A stretch of DNA of 64,000 nucleotides from Thermococcus argininiproducens (lineage in GTDB: Archaea; Methanobacteriota_B; Thermococci; Thermococcales; Thermococcaceae). The notes under the pieces were generated by a model. That model did no database searches. It saw only the letters and a list, made by a program, of their open reading frames with translations, and was not told the DNA's origin. The stretch lies in the NCBI RefSeq assembly GCF_023746595.1, contig NZ_CP080572.1, positions 1,410,530-1,474,529 of the forward strand, in the 5' to 3' direction. The position numbers and the translations under genes are program-made. Positions 36,110-45,807 of this stretch are shown in pieces (position 1 is the first letter of the stretch; each line of letters opens with the position of its first letter).

Positions 36110-36670
36110 AGGCCTCTTTTTTATCCCAAGATTCTCTGCAAGCCTTTCTATTTCCCTACGAAAATCTGTTATGTGGTTTTCATTGACAATTAGATAATCC
36201 GCTAGAGCGATAACACTTCCAATGCCAAATTTGAGTTCTTTCCAATCCCTTGCCTCAAATTCATTCCATGTTCTCGGATCGTCGCTTCGTCCTCTTCTGT
36301 TAAGTCGTTCAAATCTCCGTTTTGGAGAAGAGTGGACCGCTATTATGACGATTTTCTCTTCAGGAAATGCATCTTTAAACGTTTGGATTTCATCCAAAGA
36401 GCGTACTCCATCAATTATAACAGCCTTATTATTTTTCAAAAGTTCTTTTACTCGAGGTACTGTGAGTTTTGCTACTGCATTGTCTCCAAGTTCTTGCCTT
36501 AACTGTATGCTCACACTATTCATGCCTTCTGGTGTTCTTGGCATCCCTCTTTTATCAGCTTCCTCTCTTACAATATCTCCCATAGAAACGTGAGGCACAC
36601 CATATTTTCCAAAAATTCTTACTATTTGGCCTTTTCCGGATCCTGGCATTCCTACTACACAGATTATCAT
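36086..36670 (-). CDS. UPF0200 nucleoside/dephospho-CoA kinase-like P-loop protein
   Basis: The start is ATG 36670 ([15 protein letters not shown]) after GGGTG; the reading frame extends 45 bp further upstream but without a good site. About 194 residues with P-loop GMPGSGKG, a DGVRSLDE lid-side motif and [15 protein letters not shown]. It matches UPF0200, an adenylate-kinase-like archaeal family often annotated as dephospho-CoA kinase; actual substrate is unproven. It lies 41 bp after hel308 on the same strand. Confidence 0.85.
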   Translation of the reverse strand: MIICVVGMPGSGKGQIVRIFGKYGVPHVSMGDIVREEADKRGMPRTPEGMNSVSIQLRQELGDNAVAKLTVPRVKELLKNNKAVIIDGVRSLDEIQTFKDAFPEEKIVIIAVHSSPKRRFERLNRRGRSDDPRTWNEFEARDWKELKFGIGSVIALADYLIVNENHITDFRREIERLAENLGIKKRPSSSKPRF

Positions 36671-36711
36671 TGCCCACACCCATCTAAAGTGGAAAGCCTT
36701 AAAAAAGTTGC

Positions 36712-38886
36712 TCATTTGAAAAACGCATCTAGAGTCCCCTTCTTGGCCTTTTTCTTCTCTCGAACCTTTGGTAATTCAACCCCAAAGTGTTGATAAATCT
36801 TCTCTAAAACTCCGAGGCCAATGCCCTCTACTCTGAGAAGTTCACTTGGTTTTGCTTTTACAATATCTTCGATTCCTTTGAAGCCAGCATTGTAGAGAGC
36901 CCTAGCTCTCTTTCTTCCCACCATTGGTAGGGTAATAAGCTCAAGAAGCTCTTCCCTAACTCCATGCTTAACTCGTATGTGAAGCTTTTTCAAAAAGTCA
37001 ATAACGTCGGACTTGGGATTGAAAAGCTTATACAGTTCTACTAAAGAATACATTAACCAGTCTACAAGTTCCAAGAGTCTATAAAGATCACCTGTGTCTA
37101 TTTCGTAGGTTTCAAGGATTTTCGCTTCGTTTACTTCATTAATCCAGTCGAGGAGGAGTTTTGCAGTTTTTACCTCTCCCAAAAACTTTTCAAATTTGTA
37201 ATCCTCCCAGTAAGGGATACTTTGGTATAGGTACTCTTCCATTTCGTAGGCATAATCCAGGATGTCTTCTTGTTCTTTTCGCCTTACCCTCAAAGACGTC
37301 ATGTCAGGAGTTGAAGCCAAAAGTTGAAAAACTCCCAATGGGTTTGGCTTTTTCTCAAGCATTTCAAACGCATCTTTGAATTTCTTGGCCGTCAATGGAT
37401 CAAGATACAGCTGAGAAGTCCTAATGCCAAATGGGAGTGGCATGAAGTGGTCATTTAAGTCAATATCTATGAACTCATTTTCAAGAAGGAAGTATACTAT
37501 ACTTTTTGCCTTACCCTCAAGTGCTTCTAGGTTCTTTCGTTGATGGTAATAGAAAGTTCTTTCGAGAAAGTTAATTAGTTCTTTAAAGTTTCCAACTCCA
37601 AAATTGGTTATCAGCGCTAGAATTTGGCTTCTAAAAGATGCCTCATTTGAGAGCATTGAGAAGAGTTTTTCTGGTTTGCCCATAATGTATCTTTTCATGA
37701 TGTTCTCTGGTTTTTCTGTTTTTGCCACTATAATTGCCTGGCCTTCCCTGTCATATTTTGGTCTCCCCGCTCTTCCCATCATCTGCTGGATTTCAAGAAC
37801 GGGAATATCAGTCCATCCAAAATTTGAATAACGTTTGGTATCCCGGATAATAACACGAAAAGCAGGAAGGTTAAGTCCAGCACTTAATGTCGGAGTTGCT
37901 GTTATTACTTTAATAAGTCCTTCTCTAAACATATCCTCTATAATTGAACGTTCTGCCCTTCCCAAACCTGCATGGTGGAATGCAACACCCTTTGCCAAGG
38001 ATTCTTTAAGTTTTTCATTCGTTGGAGTATTTTCAAGTTCATTTGTCAATTGCTTTAACCTTCTTTCCTCTGGTTTTGTCAAAAATCTTGATATTTTTCC
38101 ACTCAAAAGGAGGGCCTCTCTTTCAGCACTTCTTCTGGTGTTAACAAAAATTAATGCTTGCTTGCCTTTCTTTACGGCATCAAGAACGAGAGAATCCCAT
38201 TGACTTGGAAACTTCTCTATGCTTCCGTCCTCCCAGAAAAGTTGACCATGATAAAAAACACCTCTTTTTAGAGTAACTGGTCTCCACTCACTCACAACTA
38301 ATTCTGCATTTAACCACTCAGCGAGTTCTTCTGCATTCCCCGCTGTGGCGCTTAAACCAAGGATTTGGGCTTTATCCATTAGATGAGAGAGAATCATTTC
38401 AAGAGTTGCTCCCCTGTCGTAGGAACCAAGAAGATGAATCTCATCGGCTACTACGAGTCTAATATCCTTTATCCATGGGGATTTATGTCTTAAGAGTGAG
38501 TCAAATTTCTCAGAAGTAGCTATAATAATATCATATTTTCCAAGCCAACTCTCGGTACTGTCGTAGTCTCCAGTAGTCATAGTAATTTTGATCCCCAATT
38601 TTTCCCAGAATCTAAATTCTTTGTATTTTTCTTCAGCTAGGGCCTTTAAAGGAACAAGATAGATAGCTTTACTCTTTTCGTGAAGGATTTTGTTGATCAT
38701 GACAATTTCTGCAACAAGGGTTTTTCCAGAGGCAGTTGGGATAGCTAGGACCAAATTCTTCCCCTTAAGTACTCCAGTTCTTAAGGCCTCTGCTTGGGGA
38801 GGATAAAGTCTTTCTATGCCTCTCTCCTGAATTAGCCTTATTATCCTTTCGTCTACTCCAAGTGATTTAAGTTCACTAACCTCCAT
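36712..38886 (-). CDS. hel308: Hel308 (Hjm) DNA helicase
   Basis: An SF2 helicase of about 724 residues: LYPPQAEAL (Q-like), AIPTASGKTLVA (motif I), VADEIHLLG (motif II), LSATAGNAEE (III), VIFVNTR-type IV, ATPTLSAGLNLPAFRV (V) and QMMGRAGRPKYD (VI), then ratchet domain and a C-terminal helix-hairpin-helix (GRKRARALYNAGF). Hel308 unwinds stalled replication forks and assists recombination. Start ATG 38886 aligns with relatives; upstream ATGs at 38892, 38895 and 38898 are also in frame, and the TATA box suggests a leaderless mRNA. Confidence 0.95.
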   Translation of the reverse strand: MEVSELKSLGVDERIIRLIQERGIERLYPPQAEALRTGVLKGKNLVLAIPTASGKTLVAEIVMINKILHEKSKAIYLVPLKALAEEKYKEFRFWEKLGIKITMTTGDYDSTESWLGKYDIIIATSEKFDSLLRHKSPWIKDIRLVVADEIHLLGSYDRGATLEMILSHLMDKAQILGLSATAGNAEELAEWLNAELVVSEWRPVTLKRGVFYHGQLFWEDGSIEKFPSQWDSLVLDAVKKGKQALIFVNTRRSAEREALLLSGKISRFLTKPEERRLKQLTNELENTPTNEKLKESLAKGVAFHHAGLGRAERSIIEDMFREGLIKVITATPTLSAGLNLPAFRVIIRDTKRYSNFGWTDIPVLEIQQMMGRAGRPKYDREGQAIIVAKTEKPENIMKRYIMGKPEKLFSMLSNEASFRSQILALITNFGVGNFKELINFLERTFYYHQRKNLEALEGKAKSIVYFLLENEFIDIDLNDHFMPLPFGIRTSQLYLDPLTAKKFKDAFEMLEKKPNPLGVFQLLASTPDMTSLRVRRKEQEDILDYAYEMEEYLYQSIPYWEDYKFEKFLGEVKTAKLLLDWINEVNEAKILETYEIDTGDLYRLLELVDWLMYSLVELYKLFNPKSDVIDFLKKLHIRVKHGVREELLELITLPMVGRKRARALYNAGFKGIEDIVKAKPSELLRVEGIGLGVLEKIYQHFGVELPKVREKKKAKKGTLDAFFK

Positions 38887-38914
38887 AACCATCATCATGC
38901 CTATGAGAAAAGCG

Positions 38915-38922
38915 TTTATATA
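38915..38922. promoter_or_regulatory. Probable shared bidirectional TATA box
   Basis: TTTATATA lies about 26 bp from the plus-strand ATG at 38945 and about 25-30 bp from the hel308 ATG cluster on the other strand. No second TATA box is seen in the roughly 50 bp between the genes. Because TATATA is symmetric, TBP could bind in both orientations and start leaderless transcripts both ways. Confidence 0.5.
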
Positions 38923-38944
38923 GCTTTTTGATGTAGTGACTTCC

Positions 38945-39532
38945 ATGAAAATCGAGATACCATACCTAGTGATTGATATTAATGGGAAGCTCTTTATGAT
39001 AGATGCCTATTTCTCAAAGAAAGTCGAAAAGATCGAACATGTCAGTGTCCTTATTAAGAAATTTGACAGAAGCCTACGTAAAGACCCACGTACTCCGCTT
39101 CCAAACTTAATTGATGAAGAAAATGTGGAGTATTTTATTAAGGATGTCTTTAAAGAGGTATATCACCGCTCAGGCAAGAAACTAGACAAAAGACTTCGCC
39201 ATATTCGCAAGTGGAATCTTTTCCGACTATTTGGGATTCCAAGCGGGTTTAAGAGACATAAAGAGAAAGACGAAGAATTGGCAAGGGAAAATCGGGAAAG
39301 TCTTTTGGCACTGGCACTTCTTCAAAAAGTTCTTGGAATTAAAAACCCACAGGAACTTGAGAGTGTGAAAATAAAAGCTGTGGAATGGAGATACTACACA
39401 ATTGAAATCAGAGAAGATGGTATATACAATGAAAAAGGAAAAAAAGACCCAATTTATACGGAACTTGTGGAGAGAGACAGTGGGTTTGCAGGGTCTATTC
39501 ATGCTTTTGAATACAACCAACAGGCTACGTAG
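38945..39532 (+). CDS. Thermococcales hypothetical protein
   Basis: The start is placed at ATG 38945 (195 residues), about 26 bp from the TATA box, so the mRNA is probably leaderless. The protein has an N-terminal beta region (PYLVIDINGKLFMIDAYF), a basic middle (RHIRKWNLFRLFG, about 88-100) and a C-terminal alpha/beta part. The basic middle could bind nucleic acid (inference). It is divergent from hel308 and its end overlaps the oppF gene by 34 bp on the other strand. No family recognised. Confidence 0.75.
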   Translation: MKIEIPYLVIDINGKLFMIDAYFSKKVEKIEHVSVLIKKFDRSLRKDPRTPLPNLIDEENVEYFIKDVFKEVYHRSGKKLDKRLRHIRKWNLFRLFGIPSGFKRHKEKDEELARENRESLLALALLQKVLGIKNPQELESVKIKAVEWRYYTIEIREDGIYNEKGKKDPIYTELVERDSGFAGSIHAFEYNQQAT

Positions 39533-40473
39533 TGGTCTTTCTCTACTTCTACTAATGGAGGCTCGTCTGTTTTACATATACTTTTTGCGTAGGGACATCT
39601 TGGATGGAATCTACATCCACTCGGCGGGTTTATTGGACTTGGGGGTTCTCCACTAACCTTCTGTCTTTTGGCCTTTAACTCTTCAGCAAGCTCTGGATCA
39701 GGAACTGGTATTGCTGAGAGCAAGAATTGGGTATATGGATGTAATGGATTCTCGAAGATTCTCTCTGCAGGGCCAACTTCTACAAGTTTTCCTAGATACA
39801 TCACGCCCATTCTGTGACTCATGTACTTAACAACTCCAAGATCATGAGAAATAAAGAGATATGTAAATCCAAAGTCGGATTGAAGGTCCTTCAGCATGTT
39901 TAGGATGTTTGCTTGTACTGAAACATCAAGTGCTGAGGTGGGTTCGTCTAACACGATAAATTCTGGCTTTAATGCTAATAGTCGGGCTAGTGCTATTCTC
40001 TGTCTCTGACCTCCACTAAATTCATGAGGATAACGATACAAGTGCATTTCGTTCAATCCAACACTTTCTAAAAGCTTAACTACAAATTCCTCTGGATCAT
40101 CTACATGAATTCCATGAAATCTTACAGGTTCCATTATAATTTCAAAAACAGTTTGTCTTGGATTAAGGGAGGAGTATGGGTCTTGAAACATTATCTGGGC
40201 GTCCTTACGGAACTGTTTGAGCTCTTCGCCTTTAAGTTCTGTAATGTTTTTTCCTTTGAATATTATTTCTCCACTAGTAGGCTCTATGAGCCTCAATATT
40301 GTCCTTCCGGTTGTTGTTTTTCCACACCCACTTTCTCCCACTAGCCCAAAGGTTTCACCCTTGTAAATTTCGAAACTTATATCATCCACTGCTTTCACAT
40401 AGCCCTTTGTGAAGAATAATCCCTTAACTGGGAAGTATTTCTTCAAATGTTTAACTTCGAGTACTTTCTCCAT
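39499..40473 (-). CDS. oppF: Oligopeptide/dipeptide ABC transporter ATPase, OppF type
   Basis: The 324-residue ATPase has Walker A GESGCGKTT (about 43-51), Q-loop QDPYSSLNP, signature SGGQRQRIA (about 154) and Walker B FIVLDEPTSALD (about 174-185), then the C-terminal oligopeptide-HPY motif CRFHPRCPYA that may bind an FeS cluster or zinc. It is the last gene of the oppA-B-C-D-F operon on the minus strand and powers import with OppD. Confidence 0.95.
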   Translation of the reverse strand: MEKVLEVKHLKKYFPVKGLFFTKGYVKAVDDISFEIYKGETFGLVGESGCGKTTTGRTILRLIEPTSGEIIFKGKNITELKGEELKQFRKDAQIMFQDPYSSLNPRQTVFEIIMEPVRFHGIHVDDPEEFVVKLLESVGLNEMHLYRYPHEFSGGQRQRIALARLLALKPEFIVLDEPTSALDVSVQANILNMLKDLQSDFGFTYLFISHDLGVVKYMSHRMGVMYLGKLVEVGPAERIFENPLHPYTQFLLSAIPVPDPELAEELKAKRQKVSGEPPSPINPPSGCRFHPRCPYAKSICKTDEPPLVEVEKDHYVACWLYSKA

Positions 40474-40482
40474 GATATCACC

Positions 40483-41460
40483 TCAGTAAAGATGACATGC
40501 AACAAAGTGCCCATCTTCTATTTCCACTAATTCAGGTATTTTCTGTTTACAAACTTCCATGGCATATGGGCATCTTGGATGGAATCTACATCCACCAGGA
40601 GGAGTTATTAAGTTTGGTACTGTTCCAGGAATAGCTTCTAAGCGCTCAATTTTTGTCATTGGATTTGGAACAGCATTTAGAAGACCTTTTGTATATGGAT
40701 GCAGCGGATTCTTAAATATCTGTTTCACACTTCCTATTTCCACAATTTTTCCTGCATACATGACTGCCACTCTATCAGCAGTTTCTGCAACGACACCTAA
40801 ATTATGGGTAATTAAGATAACAGTTGCATGGTATTTTGCTTTGAGCTCATTTATCAAATCCAAAATTTGGGCCTGAACCGTTACATCGAGTGCAGTTGTA
40901 GGTTCGTCAGCTATGAGTACCTTTGGATTATTTGCAATTCCGGTTCCGATAACAACTCTCTGTTTCATACCACCACTGAGTTCATGGGGGTAGTTGTGAA
41001 CTCTCTTCTCTGGATCGGGGATTAGAACAGATCTTAATATATCAACAGCCTTTTTGACACCTTCTTTTATATTTTTTATTCTTCCATGGACCTCCATACC
41101 CTCTGCTATTTGATAACCCACATTGTATAATGGATCAAGAGAGGCGTGGGGGTCCTGAAATATGTACGCTATCTCGTTTCCTCTGATCTCCCTAATTTCT
41201 TCTTCGCTTAATTGCAACAAATCAACAGGGCCTTTCTCCGAATAATAGATTACCTTACCACCTACTATTCTTCCAGGACTTTCTATAAGTTGAGTTAAAG
41301 CTCTTGAAGTTACGCTTTTTCCACATCCTGTTTCTCCTACTAAGGCAAAAGTTTCACCTTTGTAAACATCGAAGGAGACTTTTTCAATGGCTTTTACTAT
41401 TCCTGCATATGTATAAAAGTGAACGGTTAGGTCTCTAACTTGGAGTATGGGCTCAGGCAT
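40483..41460 (-). CDS. oppD: Oligopeptide/dipeptide ABC transporter ATPase, OppD type
   Basis: The 325-residue ATPase has Walker A GETGCGKSV, signature SGGMKQRVV, Walker B VLIADEPTTALD and the C-terminal CRFHPRCPYA motif. It pairs with OppF to form the nucleotide-binding half of the importer. Its start overlaps the oppC end by 8 bp, indicating coupled translation; oppF follows after 9 bp. Confidence 0.95.
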   Translation of the reverse strand: MPEPILQVRDLTVHFYTYAGIVKAIEKVSFDVYKGETFALVGETGCGKSVTSRALTQLIESPGRIVGGKVIYYSEKGPVDLLQLSEEEIREIRGNEIAYIFQDPHASLDPLYNVGYQIAEGMEVHGRIKNIKEGVKKAVDILRSVLIPDPEKRVHNYPHELSGGMKQRVVIGTGIANNPKVLIADEPTTALDVTVQAQILDLINELKAKYHATVILITHNLGVVAETADRVAVMYAGKIVEIGSVKQIFKNPLHPYTKGLLNAVPNPMTKIERLEAIPGTVPNLITPPGGCRFHPRCPYAMEVCKQKIPELVEIEDGHFVACHLY

Positions 41461-42607
41461 TTTCCTCTCCCTCCTTTTTGCTCTTTTTAACCTTGAACTC
41501 TATGCTCCTTCTTGTTTTTGGATCTAAGATGTCTCTAAGTCCATCTCCAAGCAAATTCCATCCGAGTGCTACAAACATGACTATTAGACCGGGGTAGAAG
41601 ACTAACCACCAGGCCTTTGGGAAGTACTGAGCACCATCATATACTATTCTTCCCCAATCTGCAATTGGGGGTGTTGCTCCTAGCCCTAAGAAGCTTAATC
41701 CTGCTTCCATTAGAACCACGCTACCAAAATCTAAGGTTATGTACACTAATATTGGACCCACTATGTTTGGTAAGATGTGCTTAAACATTATAGTCCATGA
41801 ACTGAGACCAATAGCTCTAGCAGCTTCTATGTACAGTTTTTCTTTTTCTGTTAGCGTTGATCCTCTTGTAATTCTAGCATAAACTGGCCACCAGACTATT
41901 ATCATTGCTAGAATTACTGAAAGTAATCTCCCCAAATTACCGGCTTCCCTTACATCCAATGCAAATAACCATAAGACAAACTTTTGAAGGAATGCATGAC
42001 TTTCGATAAAGCCTTGAATTCTATCAGGGAGTACTGCAGATAGTGCAATTGCCAGGATTAGAGCTGGAAATGCTAAAAACATGTCAGTTATACGCATTAA
42101 GAGCTCGTCAACTTTGCCCCCTTTGTATCCTGCCAAGAGGCCCAAGATTACTCCGATAGGCACTCCAAGAGAGATAACTATTATCGAGACAACGAAAGAT
42201 GTTCTTGCTCCACTTAAAATTAGGCTTAGTAAGTCTCTTCCAAAGTGGTCAGCGCCTAGTGGATAGGTTATTGTTGTATCTGCAAATTCTAAATGAGCCT
42301 CACTTCCTGGTGGAGCAAGGATTACTTGAGTGAAATTCATGGTATATAATGAGGGAAAGTAATTATACCTCCATGTTGCAAGTCTCGGTCCAAAAATACC
42401 TAAAAGAATGAATATTACAACCAGGAAAACCCCTATTAAAGCAGGTGGGGATCTGTTAAGAGCATAAAGCATTAACCTCCATTCTTCCATTTTTGATTTG
42501 TTTTTCTTTTTCCAGTCTTTTTTGAATATGCTTATGAATGAACCAAGGCCATAAACTAGTTTATCAGCAATTTTGTCAAATATGTTCTTTTTATACTCGT
42601 CCTGCAT
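41453..42607 (-). CDS. oppC: Oligopeptide/dipeptide ABC transporter permease, OppC type
   Basis: Start ATG 42607, with GAGGTGAG immediately upstream (384 residues). An N-terminal cytoplasmic extension (about 1-55) precedes about six membrane helices. The EAA-like loop reads EAARAIGLSSWTIMFKHILPN, where it contacts the ATPases, and the C-terminus contains the GLSFLGLGATPPIADWG signature of OppC proteins. The long charged tail KKSKKEGEENA overlaps oppD. Confidence 0.93.
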   Translation of the reverse strand: MQDEYKKNIFDKIADKLVYGLGSFISIFKKDWKKKNKSKMEEWRLMLYALNRSPPALIGVFLVVIFILLGIFGPRLATWRYNYFPSLYTMNFTQVILAPPGSEAHLEFADTTITYPLGADHFGRDLLSLILSGARTSFVVSIIVISLGVPIGVILGLLAGYKGGKVDELLMRITDMFLAFPALILAIALSAVLPDRIQGFIESHAFLQKFVLWLFALDVREAGNLGRLLSVILAMIIVWWPVYARITRGSTLTEKEKLYIEAARAIGLSSWTIMFKHILPNIVGPILVYITLDFGSVVLMEAGLSFLGLGATPPIADWGRIVYDGAQYFPKAWWLVFYPGLIVMFVALGWNLLGDGLRDILDPKTRRSIEFKVKKSKKEGEENA

Positions 42608-42620
42608 TTTTCTCACCTCT

Positions 42621-43622
42621 TTAATACCTAACTCTTGGATCTATTACTGCATAGAGAATGTCTACAACTAAATTAGCGGTGACGTATATCAAGGCATAAA
42701 TGAAGGTTATTGCAACAATGACAGGAAAATCTAAGTTCTGGATTGATTGTATTGCATAGCTTCCCATACCCGGAAGAGCAAAAACAGTTTCTGTTATTGG
42801 TGTTCCTCCAAGTAGACCTCCAAACTGCAGACCAAGGACTGTGACTATGGGAACTAAAGCGTTTTTCAAAGCATGTCTGTAGATTCTAAGTTTTGGAACA
42901 CCTTTTGCTTTTAGGAACCCAATGTAATCCCCACTTATCGCCTCTAGGAAAGAGTTTCTAACAAATCTTGCTAATACTCCAGTTCCCATAAATCCAAGAA
43001 CAAATCCCGGGAGCCAGAATCTAGCTAAGTGTTGTTTAAACAACACAAAATTTCCCGTTAAGAGGGCATCTATTATAGGAACATGTGTTATCTGGGTGGC
43101 CGGGGTTGGAGGGACTCCAGCCAAGTTTGTTATTCTAAATTTCACAAAGAACACAAAAATCAGAAGATATCCCAGCCAGAAAACAGGAGTCGAAACACCA
43201 ATTAGGGCAAAGATTCTAACTATTGTATCTACAATACTATTTCTCTTAAGGGCAGAGATTAATCCTAACGGAATTCCAATAATGAGCGTAAATATAAAGG
43301 CTATTATAGCCAACTGAAAAGTTACCGGAAATCTATCCCTTATATCATCAAGTACGGGATTTGAAGTTCTTGGATCTATCAAGGTATTTGTAGCTATACC
43401 CTTTACTAAGAATATGTACTGCTCGTACCAAGGATCGTTTAGGTGGTATCTTTCTTTAATTCTTTCAACAGCTTCCGGAGAGGCCTTTTCGCCACCGGCC
43501 CATGCTTTAGCAGGGTCGGCAGGAATTACATAGGCTATTAAAAAGACTATTAAAGTGACACCAATTATTGTAGGAATAAATGTGAGAACTCTTCTTATCA
43601 AGAATTTCTTGAGTTCAGCCAT
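42621..43622 (-). CDS. oppB: Oligopeptide/dipeptide ABC transporter permease, OppB type
   Basis: The 333-residue permease begins FLIRRVLTFIPTIIGVTLIVF, the usual OppB first helix, and has about six helices with the EAA-type loop FLKAKGVPKLRIYRHALKNA and the C-terminal GGTPITETVFALPGMG signature. A GGGAG site precedes the ATG. The 53-bp gap after oppA contains a U-run. Confidence 0.94.
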   Translation of the reverse strand: MAELKKFLIRRVLTFIPTIIGVTLIVFLIAYVIPADPAKAWAGGEKASPEAVERIKERYHLNDPWYEQYIFLVKGIATNTLIDPRTSNPVLDDIRDRFPVTFQLAIIAFIFTLIIGIPLGLISALKRNSIVDTIVRIFALIGVSTPVFWLGYLLIFVFFVKFRITNLAGVPPTPATQITHVPIIDALLTGNFVLFKQHLARFWLPGFVLGFMGTGVLARFVRNSFLEAISGDYIGFLKAKGVPKLRIYRHALKNALVPIVTVLGLQFGGLLGGTPITETVFALPGMGSYAIQSIQNLDFPVIVAITFIYALIYVTANLVVDILYAVIDPRVRY

Positions 43623-43660
43623 TTTTCTCCCTCCTTTTGTTTTTATCTGTGGAATAAATT

Positions 43661-43667
43661 AAAAAAA
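43661..43667 (-). terminator. U-run between oppA and oppB
   Basis: Seven consecutive U in the minus-strand transcript, 9 nt after the oppA stop. A partial terminator here would let the binding protein be made in excess over the permeases, a common arrangement. Confidence 0.4.
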
Positions 43668-43675
43668 GGAGAAAG

Positions 43676-45763
43676 TCACGATTCAACTGAAATTTCAATC
43701 TTACTGAATTCGGTTGCACCATATAGGAATGGTCCAGCCCAGTTATCTGAGTCAAGGTAATCTGGTACCCATCCGACAACATAGACATCGTAATCTCCTT
43801 TGGATGTCTTGCTTAAGTATACTGGCCACTCATAGCTTCCTACTGTGACTTGGAATCCAAGTTGGCTCCAAATGTTTTGTAGTAATGTCATGATCTTCTC
43901 ACGAGCACTGTTTCCAGCGTTGTAAATGAGTTCAATCTTGTAGTCACTTGGGTTAATTCCGGCTTCTTGGAGGAGTTGTTGGGCCTTGTTTATATCATAA
44001 GTGTATTTGGTGATTCCATACTCAGTAAATCCAGGCCATGGTTTTGGAATTGGTCCCCAGTTTCTTTCAAGCAATCCGGAGTAAACTACTTCGGATATCT
44101 GATCATATGGTATTGCATAGGCTAGAGCTTCTCTAACTTTTGGATTGTTAAATGGCTCTTTTTGGGTGTTGAAGACTATGAATGTTAATATTGGTTGTAG
44201 AATATCTGTTTGGACTACTGACTTGAATCCTTGGAATTCAAGACCTTTAACGTCATTAACTCTCTCTGGTGGTGTTGCAACAGCATCAACTGTTCCGGTT
44301 TGGAAGAGTTGGATTCTTGAAACAGCATCATTGTTTATAACGTAAATTACTCTCTCATGTCCTGGTTTTATGCTCTTGTCCCAGTAATATGGGTTGCGCT
44401 CGAGAACTATGTAAGCATTTTCTTTGTATTCTTTTACATAGAATGGCCCAGTTCCAACAGGTTGCTTATGCATGAGTTGGTGGGTTGGGTCTTGTTCACC
44501 TTCTTCTATGTAAGCCTCCCAAGCGTCTGGGCTCTTTCCATTGTTTGAAGCGCTTAGTGCCTCTTCGTATTTGTCACCAAGAAGGTACTCCATTGGGACT
44601 ACTGAAAGGAATGGATCTGCTAGTATACCAAGAACTGCGGCGTATGGAGCTGGCAAGACAAGCTTAAAGACACCAGCAGTCTCTCCATTGTATCCAAAAA
44701 CGTTCAACAAGTCTTGGAGAGACTTAACTTCTACAGTCTTTCCATTGTACTCAGCAATAAGTTTCTTGCCCTTTAGAACGTCCTCAAACTCTTTTTCGGT
44801 TAGAGCTTGGGATTTGCTAACGTCCATAAAGCTGGAGACCATCCATGAAACGCTGTGTCCTAATCTCTGGACACGCCAGAATGTGAAGGCAACATCAACA
44901 GCGTCAATGGGGTATGTCTTATCATTCCATGGATCGTAGGCAACAACTCCTCCTCTAATAACAAAGTACCATTCAGTGCCATCTTCATTGTGTGCCCATG
45001 CGACAGCTAAATCTGGAGTTACTTTTTCAGTTTCTTCTTTCCAGTAGGTAACCAAAGTGTCACCAACTTCATGCCAAATTTCCCATCCAAAAGTCTCATA
45101 TGTCCAAGCTGGATCAAAGCTCTCTGGCCATCCGATTGTGCCTATAACGTAAGTTTGAGCGTCGTTCTTGTAGTCTCCAATTCCAATGGGGACACTTGGT
45201 GCATTAGCATCTTCCGAGATTAAATCATACCTCTCTGGGAATGTCGGGTGGTAATATCTGCCCTTAACCCATTCCCAATAAACACGAAGTTGCCTGTTTT
45301 GTCCGAGAATGATTTCAGGTACATACTTGTTTCCAAGGATGTAAAGAGCTTTAAAGAGCTCAGTTCTTATCTCTGGGTTGGTTTCTCTCCTTGCAGCGAT
45401 TACAAGTGCATCTACAGTAGTGTCTCTAAAGAATGCTGGGTTAATAGCACCAAATCCTTGGCCTTCTTCCATTAATTGTTGGACTGCTGGAGTGTTGGCT
45501 TCATCAACAACATATGTGACTTTTATAATTTTCTTTCCGCTGGGAAGAGAAGTAGGGACTTGAGCTCCTTCAGGACCAACTAATATAACGCTCTTATCCG
45601 TTTCAATTACTTCGTAAGTGGGGCCAGTTGGTTGGGTCTCGGTAGAAGTCTCAGTGGGGGTTGAAGTTGTTTGTGTAGTGGTTTCACCACCAATACAACC
45701 GCTTGCAACTACTGCAAAAACTAAAACGCTTATCACTAATAGTGTCGCCAATTGCTTCTTCAT
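43676..45763 (-). CDS. oppA: Oligopeptide-binding lipoprotein (SBP_bac_5), apparently circularly permuted
   Basis: Start ATG 45763, preceded by GGAGGTG (695 residues). Signal helix with lipobox VASGC, a TETSTE linker, then residues about 90-185 contain what is normally the C-terminal segment of this family: TTVDALVIAARRETNPEIRT, NKYVPEIILGQNRQLRVYW, WVKGRYYHPTFPERYDLI. The usual N-terminal start (VIGTIGWPESFDPAWTYET) comes only at about residue 207, and the protein stops at DNWAGPFLYGATEFSKIEIS, just where the C-terminal segment would follow. It should deliver peptides to OppBCDF. The permutation is my reading of motif order. Confidence 0.92.
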   Translation of the reverse strand: MKKQLATLLVISVLVFAVVASGCIGGETTTQTTSTPTETSTETQPTGPTYEVIETDKSVILVGPEGAQVPTSLPSGKKIIKVTYVVDEANTPAVQQLMEEGQGFGAINPAFFRDTTVDALVIAARRETNPEIRTELFKALYILGNKYVPEIILGQNRQLRVYWEWVKGRYYHPTFPERYDLISEDANAPSVPIGIGDYKNDAQTYVIGTIGWPESFDPAWTYETFGWEIWHEVGDTLVTYWKEETEKVTPDLAVAWAHNEDGTEWYFVIRGGVVAYDPWNDKTYPIDAVDVAFTFWRVQRLGHSVSWMVSSFMDVSKSQALTEKEFEDVLKGKKLIAEYNGKTVEVKSLQDLLNVFGYNGETAGVFKLVLPAPYAAVLGILADPFLSVVPMEYLLGDKYEEALSASNNGKSPDAWEAYIEEGEQDPTHQLMHKQPVGTGPFYVKEYKENAYIVLERNPYYWDKSIKPGHERVIYVINNDAVSRIQLFQTGTVDAVATPPERVNDVKGLEFQGFKSVVQTDILQPILTFIVFNTQKEPFNNPKVREALAYAIPYDQISEVVYSGLLERNWGPIPKPWPGFTEYGITKYTYDINKAQQLLQEAGINPSDYKIELIYNAGNSAREKIMTLLQNIWSQLGFQVTVGSYEWPVYLSKTSKGDYDVYVVGWVPDYLDSDNWAGPFLYGATEFSKIEISVES

Positions 45764-45807
45764 TGGCACACCTCCACAGAGTAGAGCATTAATGTCTTAA
45801 TCAAAGG

